Part shown: piece after piece, positions 1 through 5,710 of the stretch
Position numbering within the stretch: position 1 is the first letter of the stretch
How the letters are laid out: the number at the start of each line of letters is the position of its first letter
Origin: an uncultured Fastidiosipila sp.
GTDB lineage: Bacteria; Bacillota; Clostridia; Saccharofermentanales; Fastidiosipilaceae
Direction of reading: 5' to 3'
Assembly: GCA_947253875.1 (NCBI GenBank)
Contig: CAMYAM010000028.1
Span: forward strand, 1-5,710
Length of the DNA stretch: 5,710 nt
Notes under the pieces: generated by a model
What the model saw: only the letters and a program-made list of their open reading frames with translations
The model's database searches: none
Told to the model about the DNA's origin: nothing
Made by a program: the position numbers and the translations under genes

Positions 1-332
1 TGTCATTGTTATGTAGCTTGCTTCACCTGTCTTAGTGACCTTGTTTTCTGTTGGCTTACTTGCTGAAGTTGTTGGTTTCTCAACTTTACTTGACTCAGCT
101 GGCTTGCTACTTTGACTTGGTTCTTCAGGTGTTGGCTCTGGGTTAACCACAGCTGCTTTCTTCCACTGTGCTACAAACGTATGATCTTCTACTGCTTTAT
201 ATTTTTCTCCTGGTTGATATTCCGATCCCTTCCAGTATAGGAATTCATATCCTTCTCTTTCTGGTGCCTTAATAATATCAATGACTGTACCTTTGTCTAC
301 AACTAGAACTTTGTCCTCTGTTGAACCATCTG
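1..332. repeat. Left copy of a 332-bp perfect direct repeat at the window ends
   Basis: Every base from 1 to 332 matches 5379-5710, read base by base without a mismatch. It codes residues ~1439-1549 of the surface protein: most of the last B-repeat-like module, the Ser/Thr/Pro region and the beginning of the sorting signal. The identity is limited only by the window edges, so the true repeat may be longer. The offset between copies is 5378 bp. Confidence 0.97.
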
Positions 333-3300
333 CCCATTTACCTTCATTAGGTTTAAAAATGATCTTTATCTTTTCAACTTTTGGCTCTGGACTTGGTTCA
401 GGCTCAGGTGTTGGAGTTGGTTGAGGTTCAGGCTCAGGTGTTGGAGTTGGCTCCGGTGTAGGCTCTGGTGTTGGAGTTACTTTCACAGCTTCAGCTTTGG
501 CAATAAAGCTTGTATCCTTAGTAATTTCAATGTCCCAAGGAGCTGTTGTAGGAGCTTTATCCATATCCTTGTACCAAGCTGGTTTCTCGTAGCCATCTTT
601 GGCACTATTCTCTAAGTTAGGGAATTTATCTTCAGCTAACTTATCATTTGGTTTAACAGCATAAGTCTTCTCTTCAACTGTATTTTCTTTTATTGATTCT
701 GCATCTTGTTTGACAGTTACCTTCAACCAGCCTTCTGGGATTGGATCATTTTCTTTGATCTCAGAACCACTCTTGATAAAGTAAGCTGTATAGATATTGC
801 CTGCTTTTGCTACACCTAGTTTTGGATCCCATTTTGTGAATCCGTAGTTATCTTCTGCAACAGTTGTTATGTCTGTTAATTTAGATAGATCTGTATCTGG
901 TGCTACTTTTGCTTTTACTTCAAAACCTTCTTTTGTTCCAACTTTTACTTTACCCTTAGCTGCATCCTCTGATTTGAATGTTACTGTGATGTAGTTCTTA
1001 GGTATGTCTTTGTCATCACTACCTTTGTCTGGTTCTTTATCTGGATTGTTATCATCTGGGATAAATGGAATTATTTTATCCTTAGTGTATTCCTTTTTAG
1101 TCCATATCCATGTTCCGACAAATTTATTACTATCATTTTCATCAGATACCGTTAATTTTTCAGGTGTCCAAGCCTTAAATGTCCAGCTTCCTTCTTTATT
1201 ATCATCTTCTAATGATTGGTAGTTAGTATCATCTTTAGCTGGAGCATTTATTTCACTACCAACTATAGATTTCTCTGTTTTGTCTATATTTTTAAGTCTA
1301 TCCTTTATAGCTTGAGGAAGATCTTTATTTTCAGTTCCACTTACAAATTCATAACTGATATCTTTAATTGCAAGCCATTTTGCATAAATTACTGTATCCT
1401 CATTTATCACACTATTCTCAAAATCGAATTCTGTTTCAAAATTAGAATCAGCATACCAACCTGCGAATGAATAATTTTCTGCTTTTGGATCTTTTGGTTT
1501 TGTGGCTTTTTCACCCTTTATAACTTCCTGCTTATCAGGAGTTACACCGTGACCGTTCATTTCAAATGTTACGTTATATTTTACTATTTTTAACTTATCG
1601 TAGTTAATTATTGTATCTACAAATGAATCAGCATCATTTAGATCTTGCAACTCATTACTTGCTGAGTAAGCAAAGTTATTGCCGGCATAAATGTTTCCAT
1701 CTTGGTTTTCTTTTGTATTTTTAATATCAGACTTAACTGGCGCGCTAAATATGGCCTTATTTTCGTTTGAAATTTCGCCTGATTTTAATTTAACCTGGAA
1801 CATAGTTACTTCATTCCAGTTACTTATTTGTTCAGCTTCAACAAAATTTGCCTTTAAGTTTGCGTCTAAATTACCAGCTTTATCTGTAGAATATAGTATC
1901 TCAAATTCTCTATTGTCGGTATCATTTTGTGTTTTTTCTACAGCAACAGGTCCTGTTAAGTATAGATTTGTACCATTGTTACGTGATTTTTCAGATATTT
2001 GTAATGTATCTCCTACTCTTGGTAGTACATCTATAATCTTCATGCTTTTTACTGCTTTACCTGTTTTATTTTCTACACTCAATCCAAGTCTATATTCTTC
2101 ACCTAATTCATATTCTTTGACTTTATTGTCAAACTTATAATTAGCGTCTTTACTAGAATCAGTTGATCCTAGAACCTTGAATGCACTACTAAACCAAGCT
2201 ACACATCTTAAATTTAACAGCTTTTCTTCTGTGTCATCGTTTTGATTCAAATCATGTCTATCTGTCTTACCTGAATTTGAATAATCTGAAAATCCTGCTT
2301 TGCCAGCATTATCGTAAACTAACCACATTGATTTGTTGAAAGGAAGTGGTCTTTTGCTATCTATAAATTTAATGTCTAGGTTAACATCAAATTCTTTCAT
2401 GAACTCTGGTAGCTTACTGTCATCCAGTTTAACAACATAATACATTGAACCGTTGATTTCTTTTTTCTCATAGTTTAAAGAATATTCCTTATTGTTATGA
2501 GTTAAAGAGAATTTCATATCAATTGTATCTTCATAAGGATCCACTGGCATCACTATACGAGGATTCTTAAGGTACTGACTTTGTCCAGATTTCTTTAATT
2601 CAACATCTATGTTTTCAACTACATCGTGAAGTTTAACTTTTCCTACAAATTTGGCTGCATCATCTACGTTTAGTGTTGCTCCATCTATCGGCCTGCGAAC
2701 TTTAACAAATTCTTCGCTTCCTTTTAGTTTGTGATAAGTTGTAGCGTGAGTCCATCTATACTTTCCAAATTCTACTTCACCTAACTTCGAATTTATAAGG
2801 AAGCTAGCATCATCTTCGTTTTTGAAATTATATGATGAATCTAATCTGTCTTTGTTTATTTCCTTAGTTTTTTCTTGATCAAAGTAGAAATTACCCTTGA
2901 TATATAAATAGCGTGCGGAATTGGTTAAATCTTCTTTATTATTTGGATTTCTTTTTTCTTGTCTTTTCCATTTAGTTTTATCAAATGGGTTATCATAGTC
3001 AGATCCAAATACTTTGGTATCTATATTTGCCTTCAATGTTTCACCAGCCCTTAGATTTAATCCTTTTACAAAAACTATTCTAGGTTCAAAATATCTTTCA
3101 TCTGGCAATTCAACAACTTCATCTAGAGATCTTAATCCTAAGCTAACCTCTTCATTATTGTTTTCAGTGTCTTTAGCAAAAAGTTCATATTGAATACCTG
3201 TATTTTTATCATTCATATTTACAGAACTTGTATCAAAACTAATTTTTTTGATATAGTAATTCATTGTATCCATACCATAAAAATTGGGTTGGCTCATTTT

Positions 3301-4647
3301 ATCAAACAATTCGCCCAAGTAAACATCAGTTTCTTCTTTAGCTGGTTTGGAGGAAGAGTTTTTAACTTCCAAAGTCCAATTAGTAACTTTATCTTTATTA
3401 CCAATATAGTTATAAACTCTCTCATTATTTGTCAAATTAAATTCTGTCTGTATATCTGGTTTATTGTTTGGTTTATCTGGTGATTTTTTCCAAAGTTTAA
3501 ATTCGGCGAAATGCGAACATTTAGCGGATTCATTGCCTAATTCATTTCCATTCTCATCTAAAGCTACTACTGTTGAATCAAATACAGCTTGTTTTTCACC
3601 TAATTTGAAACCAGGAAGTTTTACTTTTACTTCTGTATTGGCACCGGCATAGTATTCTTCAAAAGAATAGCCAGGCTCTTTTGGCTCTAAGATTTTGTAA
3701 TAATGAGAATTATCAGATGACTTTGTCCACGAACTATCATCTAAAACAAATTCTCCGTTATTATAATTTTTCGGATAAATTTTTACTTTAATCTTATCTG
3801 GTAAATATACACCAGTTGTGGTTGAGCTATATCTCTTTAGATAGAATTTATCCCTTGCGTATATTGGGAAGGTATATGATTCTAAATTATTTTCTTCAGT
3901 TTTTATATTTGCCTTATCATCAGATAATTGGCTGGAATTTTCAGAAAATTCTTTGCTTACTGATGGGCTAGTATAACCTTTTAAATTTGTGAGAGTAAAA
4001 TAGTCAAATTTAGCATGGTTCTTAAATTCGTATGAGTTTTCAGATAAAATAGTTCCGTCTTTTGATAATACTGCATTTATCTTGGTAGATGTGCCATGCT
4101 TTACTTTTGGTTTAGAAGTTTTAACTCTTATTGAAAATTCTAATATAGTACCTGCAACAAGCTTATCTTGTTCAAGATCTATTACTATATTTCCATTTTC
4201 TTCTTTGTCATTTATAGTTAGATTTCCTTTTTCGATATTATATGATTTTCCAGAAAAAGCATTTTTTTCTAAATAATCTGTTGAAATGGTAACTTTTGCA
4301 TTTAGTCCTTCTATCGGATTATTTTTACTATTAGGATCATTTGATTTATTTGAAGCTTGAATCTTAACTAAAAATTTTACTGTTTCTCCTGTTGGTATCC
4401 AGCCTTCTTCAACTGGTTTTGAATCTGTGTTATTCCAGTATCGTTTTTGATTAGAAGCATCTGTATACTCATTAGGCACTAATTCAACAGATATTTTTCC
4501 TTCGACTTCTGAGTTCTTATCCCCACCTTGAGTTACTTCATCAAGATTATTTGCAAATACTAGATTAAGTGGATATAAACTTGGTGCAATCAAACCTAGC
4601 ATCACAAATACTAATAAAGTAAATGTTAGCAATTTACGTCGTCTCAT
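1..4647 (-). CDS. Large multidomain cell-surface protein (adhesin-like), 3' end cut by window edge
   Basis: An open frame of 1549 codons starts at the ATG at 4645-4647 and has no stop before base 1. The start is supported by a strong ribosome binding site and a signal peptide at residues 1-32 (MRRRK, hydrophobic core, VFA before NN). Residues ~33-1020 are an Asn/Lys/Asp/Ser-rich, mostly beta-looking region with only two cysteines (377 and 815). One stretch near residue 872 (DVLPRVGDT) resembles stalk-type surface domains. Recognisable modules then follow: an InlB-type B-repeat at ~1024-1091 (MNGHG...GWY...YAKW), a SHIRT-like domain at ~1098-1185 (YEFVSGTE...WTFKAWTPE...GTWIWTKK), two related repeats at ~1219-1290 and ~1306-1385, a Pro/Glu/Thr spacer at ~1391-1422, and a last B-repeat-like module at ~1426-1497. 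A Ser/Thr/Pro/Lys wall-spanning segment and the start of a sorting signal (VTKTGEAS) come last. If the end matches 5313-5378, the full length is 1570 residues. The likely role is adhesion or cell-wall display; no ligand can be named. Confidence 0.93.
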   Translation of the reverse strand, partial: MRRRKLLTFTLLVFVMLGLIAPSLYPLNLVFANNLDEVTQGGDKNSEVEGKISVELVPNEYTDASNQKRYWNNTDSKPVEEGWIPTGETVKFLVKIQASNKSNDPNSKNNPIEGLNAKVTISTDYLEKNAFSGKSYNIEKGNLTINDKEENGNIVIDLEQDKLVAGTILEFSIRVKTSKPKVKHGTSTKINAVLSKDGTILSENSYEFKNHAKFDYFTLTNLKGYTSPSVSKEFSENSSQLSDDKANIKTEENNLESYTFPIYARDKFYLKRYSSTTTGVYLPDKIKVKIYPKNYNNGEFVLDDSSWTKSSDNSHYYKILEPKEPGYSFEEYYAGANTEVKVKLPGFKLGEKQAVFDSTVVALDENGNELGNESAKCSHFAEFKLWKKSPDKPNNKPDIQTEFNLTNNERVYNYIGNKDKVTNWTLEVKNSSSKPAKEETDVYLGELFDKMSQPNFYGMDTMNYYIKKISFDTSSVNMNDKNTGIQYELFAKDTENNNEEVSLGLRSLDEVVELPDERYFEPRIVFVKGLNLRAGETLKANIDTKVFGSDYDNPFDKTKWKRQEKRNPNNKEDLTNSARYLYIKGNFYFDQEKTKEINKDRLDSSYNFKNEDDASFLINSKLGEVEFGKYRWTHATTYHKLKGSEEFVKVRRPIDGATLNVDDAAKFVGKVKLHDVVENIDVELKKSGQSQYLKNPRIVMPVDPYEDTIDMKFSLTHNNKEYSLNYEKKEINGSMYYVVKLDDSKLPEFMKEFDVNLDIKFIDSKRPLPFNKSMWLVYDNAGKAGFSDYSNSGKTDRHDLNQNDDTEEKLLNLRCVAWFSSAFKVLGSTDSSKDANYKFDNKVKEYELGEEYRLGLSVENKTGKAVKSMKIIDVLPRVGDTLQISEKSRNNGTNLYLTGPVAVEKTQNDTDNREFEILYSTDKAGNLDANLKANFVEAEQISNWNEVTMFQVKLKSGEISNENKAIFSAPVKSDIKNTKENQDGNIYAGNNFAYSASNELQDLNDADSFVDTIINYDKLKIVKYNVTFEMNGHGVTPDKQEVIKGEKATKPKDPKAENYSFAGWYADSNFETEFDFENSVINEDTVIYAKWLAIKDISYEFVSGTENKDLPQAIKDRLKNIDKTEKSIVGSEINAPAKDDTNYQSLEDDNKEGSWTFKAWTPEKLTVSDENDSNKFVGTWIWTKKEYTKDKIIPFIPDDNNPDKEPDKGSDDKDIPKNYITVTFKSEDAAKGKVKVGTKEGFEVKAKVAPDTDLSKLTDITTVAEDNYGFTKWDPKLGVAKAGNIYTAYFIKSGSEIKENDPIPEGWLKVTVKQDAESIKENTVEEKTYAVKPNDKLAEDKFPNLENSAKDGYEKPAWYKDMDKAPTTAPWDIEITKDTSFIAKAEAVKVTPTPEPTPEPTPTPEPEPQPTPTPEPEPSPEPKVEKIKIIFKPNEGKWADGSTEDKVLVVDKGTVIDIIKAPEREGYEFLYWKGSEYQPGEKYKAVEDHTFVAQWKKAAVVNPEPTPEEPSQSSKPAESSKVEKPTTSASKPTENKVTKTGEASYITMT
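382..480 (-). repeat. 30-bp tandem repeat coding a Pro/Glu/Thr spacer
   Basis: Two 26-bp stretches, 395-420 and 425-450, are identical with a 30-bp period. A third, diverged unit lies at 455-480. Each period codes ten residues of the PTPTPEPEPx type, giving a proline-rich rod of about 32 residues (~1391-1422). Such spacers help carry surface proteins across the cell wall. The 30-bp period keeps the frame, so loss or gain of a unit would alter spacer length without breaking the gene. Confidence 0.9.
493..993 (-). other. Two related ~75-residue stalk repeats in the surface protein
   Basis: Residues ~1219-1290 (YITVTFKSEDAAKGK... FTKWDP ... YTAYF) and ~1306-1385 (GWLKVTVKQDAES ... YAVKPNDKLAEDKFP ... 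AWYKD ... FIAKAEA) share one plan: a KVTV/TVTF opening strand, a middle segment, an aromatic-rich turn and a closing FTA/FIAK strand. They are diverged copies of a repeat type often seen before the wall anchor in anaerobic-coccus surface proteins. An acidic linker (DDNNPDKEPDKGSDDKD) lies just before the first copy. Confidence 0.6.
1093..1356 (-). other. SHIRT-like stalk domain in the surface protein
   Basis: Residues ~1098-1185 read SYEFVSGTENKDLP..., then GSEINAPAKDD, SWTFKAWTPEKLTV and GTWIWTKKE. This order of motifs (YEF.SGT, a DGTWTFKGW-like core, FTGTW at the end) is that of SHIRT domains, rigid repeats that project adhesins from Gram-positive cells. The family was recognised by memory of the pattern, not by a profile search. 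Confidence 0.65.
1374..1578 (-). other. InlB-type B-repeat module in the surface protein
   Basis: Residues ~1024-1091 match the Listeria-Bacteroides (Flg_new / InlB B-repeat) pattern: VTFEMNGHG, then KPKDP, then FAGWYADSNFETEFDF, ending VIYAKW. This ~70-residue beta-grasp-like unit is common in the stalks of Gram-positive surface proteins. It marks the change from the unrecognised N-terminal region to the modular C-terminal stalk. Confidence 0.85.
4552..4647 (-). other. Signal peptide of the large surface protein
   Basis: Residues 1-32 have four basic residues straight after the start (RRRK), a long hydrophobic core (LLTFTLLVFVMLGLIAP) and a VFA motif suited to type I signal peptidase, with predicted cleavage before NNLDEV. 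This points to Sec export. No YSIRK-type motif is visible. The exact cleavage site is inferred by eye. Confidence 0.85.
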
Positions 4648-4652
4648 CTTAT

Positions 4653-4660
4653 CCCCCTTT
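4653..4660 (-). promoter_or_regulatory. Strong ribosome binding site of the large surface-protein gene
   Basis: The minus strand reads AAAGGGGG, then five bases (ATAAG), then ATG at 4647. The purine run and the spacing fix this ATG as the start and suggest efficient translation. Confidence 0.85.
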
Positions 4661-4662
4661 AA

Positions 4663-4701
4663 CTTGTCAAATAATAAAGATTAGAACTCTATTATTTCAA
4701 G
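4663..4701 (-). other. Possible stem-loop in the mRNA leader just before the ribosome binding site
   Basis: CTTG (4663-4666) and AAATAAT (4669-4675) can pair with CAAG (4698-4701) and ATTATTT (4691-4697). This gives an 11-bp AT-rich stem with a two-base bulge and a 15-base loop, ending two bases before the ribosome binding site. The stem is weak and could be chance in AT-rich sequence. Confidence 0.25.
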
Positions 4702-4715
4702 ATGATTAAATATTA

Positions 4716-4737
4716 ATACTCATTTTCCCATGAGTAT
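4716..4737. promoter_or_regulatory. Perfect 8-bp inverted repeat at the predicted transcription start
   Basis: ATACTCAT (4716-4723) and ATGAGTAT (4730-4737) are exact inverse copies around six bases. One arm overlaps the candidate -10 by two bases and the centre falls at the predicted start site. No T-run follows on the minus strand, so it is not a normal terminator. An operator for a dimeric regulator or a hairpin at the 5' end of the mRNA are both possible. Confidence 0.55.
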
Positions 4738-4765
4738 CATATTAAAAAACTAGCACTTTCAACAA
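4736..4765 (-). promoter_or_regulatory. Candidate promoter of the surface-protein gene
   Basis: On the minus strand TATGAT (4736-4741) is a good -10 hexamer. Upstream are TTGAAA (4757-4762, 15-bp spacing) or TTGTTG (4760-4765, 18-bp spacing) as imperfect -35 elements. A TTGACT at 4770-4775 is a better -35 sequence but has no good -10 at the right distance. Transcription would start near 4729 and leave a leader of about 80 bases. The spacing is not ideal, so this is tentative. Confidence 0.45.
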
Positions 4766-4776
4766 GTAAAGTCAAA

Positions 4777-4794
4777 GCTTAAAGGGTTTAAAGC
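4777..4794 (-). terminator. Weak hairpin over the stop of the unrecognised gene remnant
   Basis: The minus strand reads GCTTTAAA, CCC, TTTAAGC, then TTTGACTTT: a seven-pair stem with one bulged base and a U-rich tail. It overlaps the TAA of the remnant and could end transcription ahead of the surface-gene promoter. It is short and AT-rich, so support is modest. Confidence 0.3.
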
Positions 4795-5018
4795 GCATTT
4801 TCTAGGAAATTTACATAGCCTTCCTGGTAAATTTCCTCTCTTTTTAGTTCATTGTCAATAATAATGAACATTCCTGTTATAGCTGCAAACTTGTCAAAAA
4901 AGTTTTTGGCACTTGCTTCAATCATGAATTGTCTTTGTTTTTGTTGATCTGTTTCAACGAGTGCAGCATTTAATTTTGAAAGATTACGTTCATAGTGTTC
5001 TTTTCTGAAATACAGAAA
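4788..5018 (-). pseudogene. 3' remnant of an unrecognised gene
   Basis: Seventy-six sense codons end with TAA at 4788-4790. The frame closes upstream at a TGA (5019-5021), and the first in-frame methionine is far inside (QFMIE), so the 5' part is missing. The peptide is charged and looks helical: FRKEHYERNLSKLNAAL, VETDQQKQRQ, ASAKNFFDKFAAITGMF, NELKREEIYQEGY, FLENAL. I do not recognise the family, and the composition suggests a cytosolic protein. It lies directly upstream of the surface gene on the same strand, with about 140 bp between them. It looks real and not random because of its balanced composition, clean frame and sharp end at the junction with the mgtE remnant. Confidence 0.65.
5002..5018. 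other. Recombination junction between two truncated genes, with small inverted repeat
   Basis: The minus-strand remnant and the mgtE remnant lose coding sense at the same place, and both are missing their 5' parts. The site itself holds a 6-bp inverted repeat, TTTCTG (5002-5007) and CAGAAA (5013-5018), around a 5-base centre. It also holds a GAAAT direct repeat (5007-5011, 5015-5019). The exact breakpoint cannot be fixed without the parental sequence. Short repeats like these fit illegitimate end joining, but they also arise by chance in AT-rich DNA. Confidence 0.6.
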
Positions 5019-5158
5019 TCATCGGCGGTATCATGCCTCTAATCGCTGATAAATTAAAGATTGACCTAACAGTTGTGGCTGGTCCAATAATTACAACTAT
5101 TGTTGATACCATGGTTCTATTTATCTATTTCGAAGTTGCTAGCTTCTTGATTTTCTAG
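5009..5158 (+). pseudogene. mgtE: 3' remnant of an MgtE-family magnesium transporter
   Basis: Forty-nine sense codons end in TAG at 5156-5158. From the GAA at 5015 they read EIIGGIMPLIADKLKIDL..., then AGPIITTIVDTMVLFIYF and EVASFLIF. This is the last transmembrane part of MgtE Mg2+ channels, where the family shows a PLI.KKL.IDP....GP.ITT..D...LLIYF pattern. The usual proline after KID is leucine here. The complete protein is about 450 residues, so roughly 90 percent is missing. An in-frame TGA at 5006-5008 closes the frame upstream, and there is no start or ribosome binding site. The loss coincides with the boundary to another broken gene, so this is a rearrangement endpoint and the fragment should not be functional. 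An intact copy probably exists elsewhere or in the original locus. Confidence 0.85.
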
Positions 5159-5236
5159 GAATATGGTTTAAGTGAATTGCTGAGTTGGCGGTTTATTTAT
5201 TATCGACAAATTTGCAATTTAAGATAGGCATAAAGA

Positions 5237-5278
5237 AAGGCCACATCAAGTACAATTCTTGACGTAGCCTTATTTTTT
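5237..5278. terminator. Bidirectional hairpin terminator
   Basis: Arms at 5237-5250 and 5258-5271 enclose a 7-base loop. On the plus strand a six-T run (5273-5278) follows, serving mgtE. On the minus strand the RNA reads AAGGCUACGUCAAG, loop, CUUGAUGUGGCCUU, then UCUUUAU. All 14 pairs form there, two of them G-U wobbles that are C-A mismatches in the plus-strand RNA. It therefore fits best as the terminator of the surface-protein gene ending at 5313, shared with the convergent mgtE. Confidence 0.88.
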
Positions 5279-5312
5279 GCTCGAAGCTTATTTCCTACAA
5301 TGCTATTAGTTA

Positions 5313-5710
5313 TTATTCTTCGTCTTTCTTGCGTCTTACGACTAATACTCCTGCTATAGCTATGCTTACCAAGCCTGCTGTCATTGTTATGTAGCTTGCT
5401 TCACCTGTCTTAGTGACCTTGTTTTCTGTTGGCTTACTTGCTGAAGTTGTTGGTTTCTCAACTTTACTTGACTCAGCTGGCTTGCTACTTTGACTTGGTT
5501 CTTCAGGTGTTGGCTCTGGGTTAACCACAGCTGCTTTCTTCCACTGTGCTACAAACGTATGATCTTCTACTGCTTTATATTTTTCTCCTGGTTGATATTC
5601 CGATCCCTTCCAGTATAGGAATTCATATCCTTCTCTTTCTGGTGCCTTAATAATATCAATGACTGTACCTTTGTCTACAACTAGAACTTTGTCCTCTGTT
5701 GAACCATCTG
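5313..5710 (-). CDS. C-terminal end of a surface protein with sorting-signal-like tail, 5' end cut by window edge
   Basis: The frame is open from the right edge (132 full codons) to the TAA at 5313-5315. It codes the end of a B-repeat-like module (APEREGYEFLYW...FVAQWKK), then a Pro/Ser/Thr/Lys wall-spanning segment (NPEPTPEEPSQSS...TENK). The end is a tripartite signal: VTKTGEAS, a hydrophobic stretch (ITMTAGLVSIAIAGVLVV) and the basic tail RRKKDEE. The layout is that of sortase-anchored proteins, but the pentapeptide reads VTKTG instead of LPxTG. A GTG at 5526-5528 is only an internal valine, because the frame and homology continue upstream. The gene is either the end of the same gene as 1-4647 (circle), or a second copy or paralogue. 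A terminator lies 35 bp past the stop. Confidence 0.92.
   Translation of the reverse strand, partial: DGSTEDKVLVVDKGTVIDIIKAPEREGYEFLYWKGSEYQPGEKYKAVEDHTFVAQWKKAAVVNPEPTPEEPSQSSKPAESSKVEKPTTSASKPTENKVTKTGEASYITMTAGLVSIAIAGVLVVRRKKDEE
5379..5710. repeat. Right copy of the 332-bp perfect direct repeat
   Basis: This copy is identical to bases 1-332. It is followed at lower coordinates (5313-5378) by the remaining 21 codons and stop that the left copy lacks because the window begins there. Terminal identity of this kind is expected for a circular molecule written with an overlap, a tandem array of a 5378-bp unit, or two genes with identical ends. Confidence 0.97.

Noticed and set aside
1..332. 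Long terminal repeats of a transposon or integrative element
   Set aside because: The repeats are coding sequence for a protein C-terminus, no transposase or integrase lies between them, and no target-site or inverted ends are visible.
382..480. CRISPR-like array
   Set aside because: The 30-bp units are contiguous, have no unique spacers, and simply code a Pro/Glu/Thr repeat.
1..4647. Several plus-strand open frames of 60-150 codons (for example 1691-2140, 1216-1470, 3190-3483)
   Set aside because: All lie opposite the continuous 1549-codon minus-strand frame, have Phe/Ser/Leu/Ile-rich antisense composition, and lack convincing ribosome binding sites or family resemblance.
4788..5018. A complete small gene
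   Set aside because: No start codon with a ribosome binding site is found near its 5' end, and it stops making sense exactly where the mgtE remnant begins.
5159..5236. Small RNA or extra gene between the mgtE remnant and the terminator
   Set aside because: No open frame, promoter or stable fold could be supported; it looks like ordinary 3' untranslated sequence.
5313..5528. A short gene of 71 codons starting with GTG at 5528
   Set aside because: The frame is open upstream to the window edge and matches the end of the large protein; the GTG is an internal valine and no ribosome binding site precedes it.

Overview
The window is AT-rich and reads as a low-GC Gram-positive bacterium. It carries a very large secreted, cell-wall-type surface protein built from InlB-type B-repeat, SHIRT-like and related Gram-positive repeat modules, with a sorting-signal-like C-terminus. 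This module mix resembles surface proteins of anaerobic cocci such as Anaerococcus or Peptoniphilus. That placement is family resemblance only; no marker gene is present.

Layout. Positions 1-4647 (minus strand) hold one open frame of 1549 codons. It begins with a signal peptide at 4647 and runs off the left edge 21 residues before its expected end. Positions 4648-4787 are its leader, with a good ribosome binding site, a perfect 8-bp inverted repeat and a candidate promoter. Positions 4788-5018 (minus) are the 3' end of an unrecognised gene without a start. Positions 5009-5158 (plus) are the last ~47 codons of an MgtE-type magnesium transporter, also without a start. The two remnants meet head to head at about 5002-5018. 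A strong hairpin terminator at 5237-5278 follows, then from 5313 to the right edge the last 132 codons of a surface-protein gene on the minus strand.

The key structural fact is that bases 1-332 and 5379-5710 are identical, so the sequence repeats with a period of 5378 bp and the identity reaches both window ends. The simplest reading is that the window is one turn (plus 332 bp) of a 5378-bp unit, either a closed circle or a head-to-tail tandem duplication or amplification. That unit would hold exactly one complete 1570-residue surface-protein gene, its promoter and its terminator. The remnant-remnant boundary near 5010 would be the joining point of an original locus ordered mgtE (+) > terminator < surface gene (-) < unknown gene (-). 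Two other explanations remain open: neighbouring paralogues with identical C-termini, or an assembly artefact.

No RNA genes, CRISPR array, transposase, recombinase or replication gene was seen.
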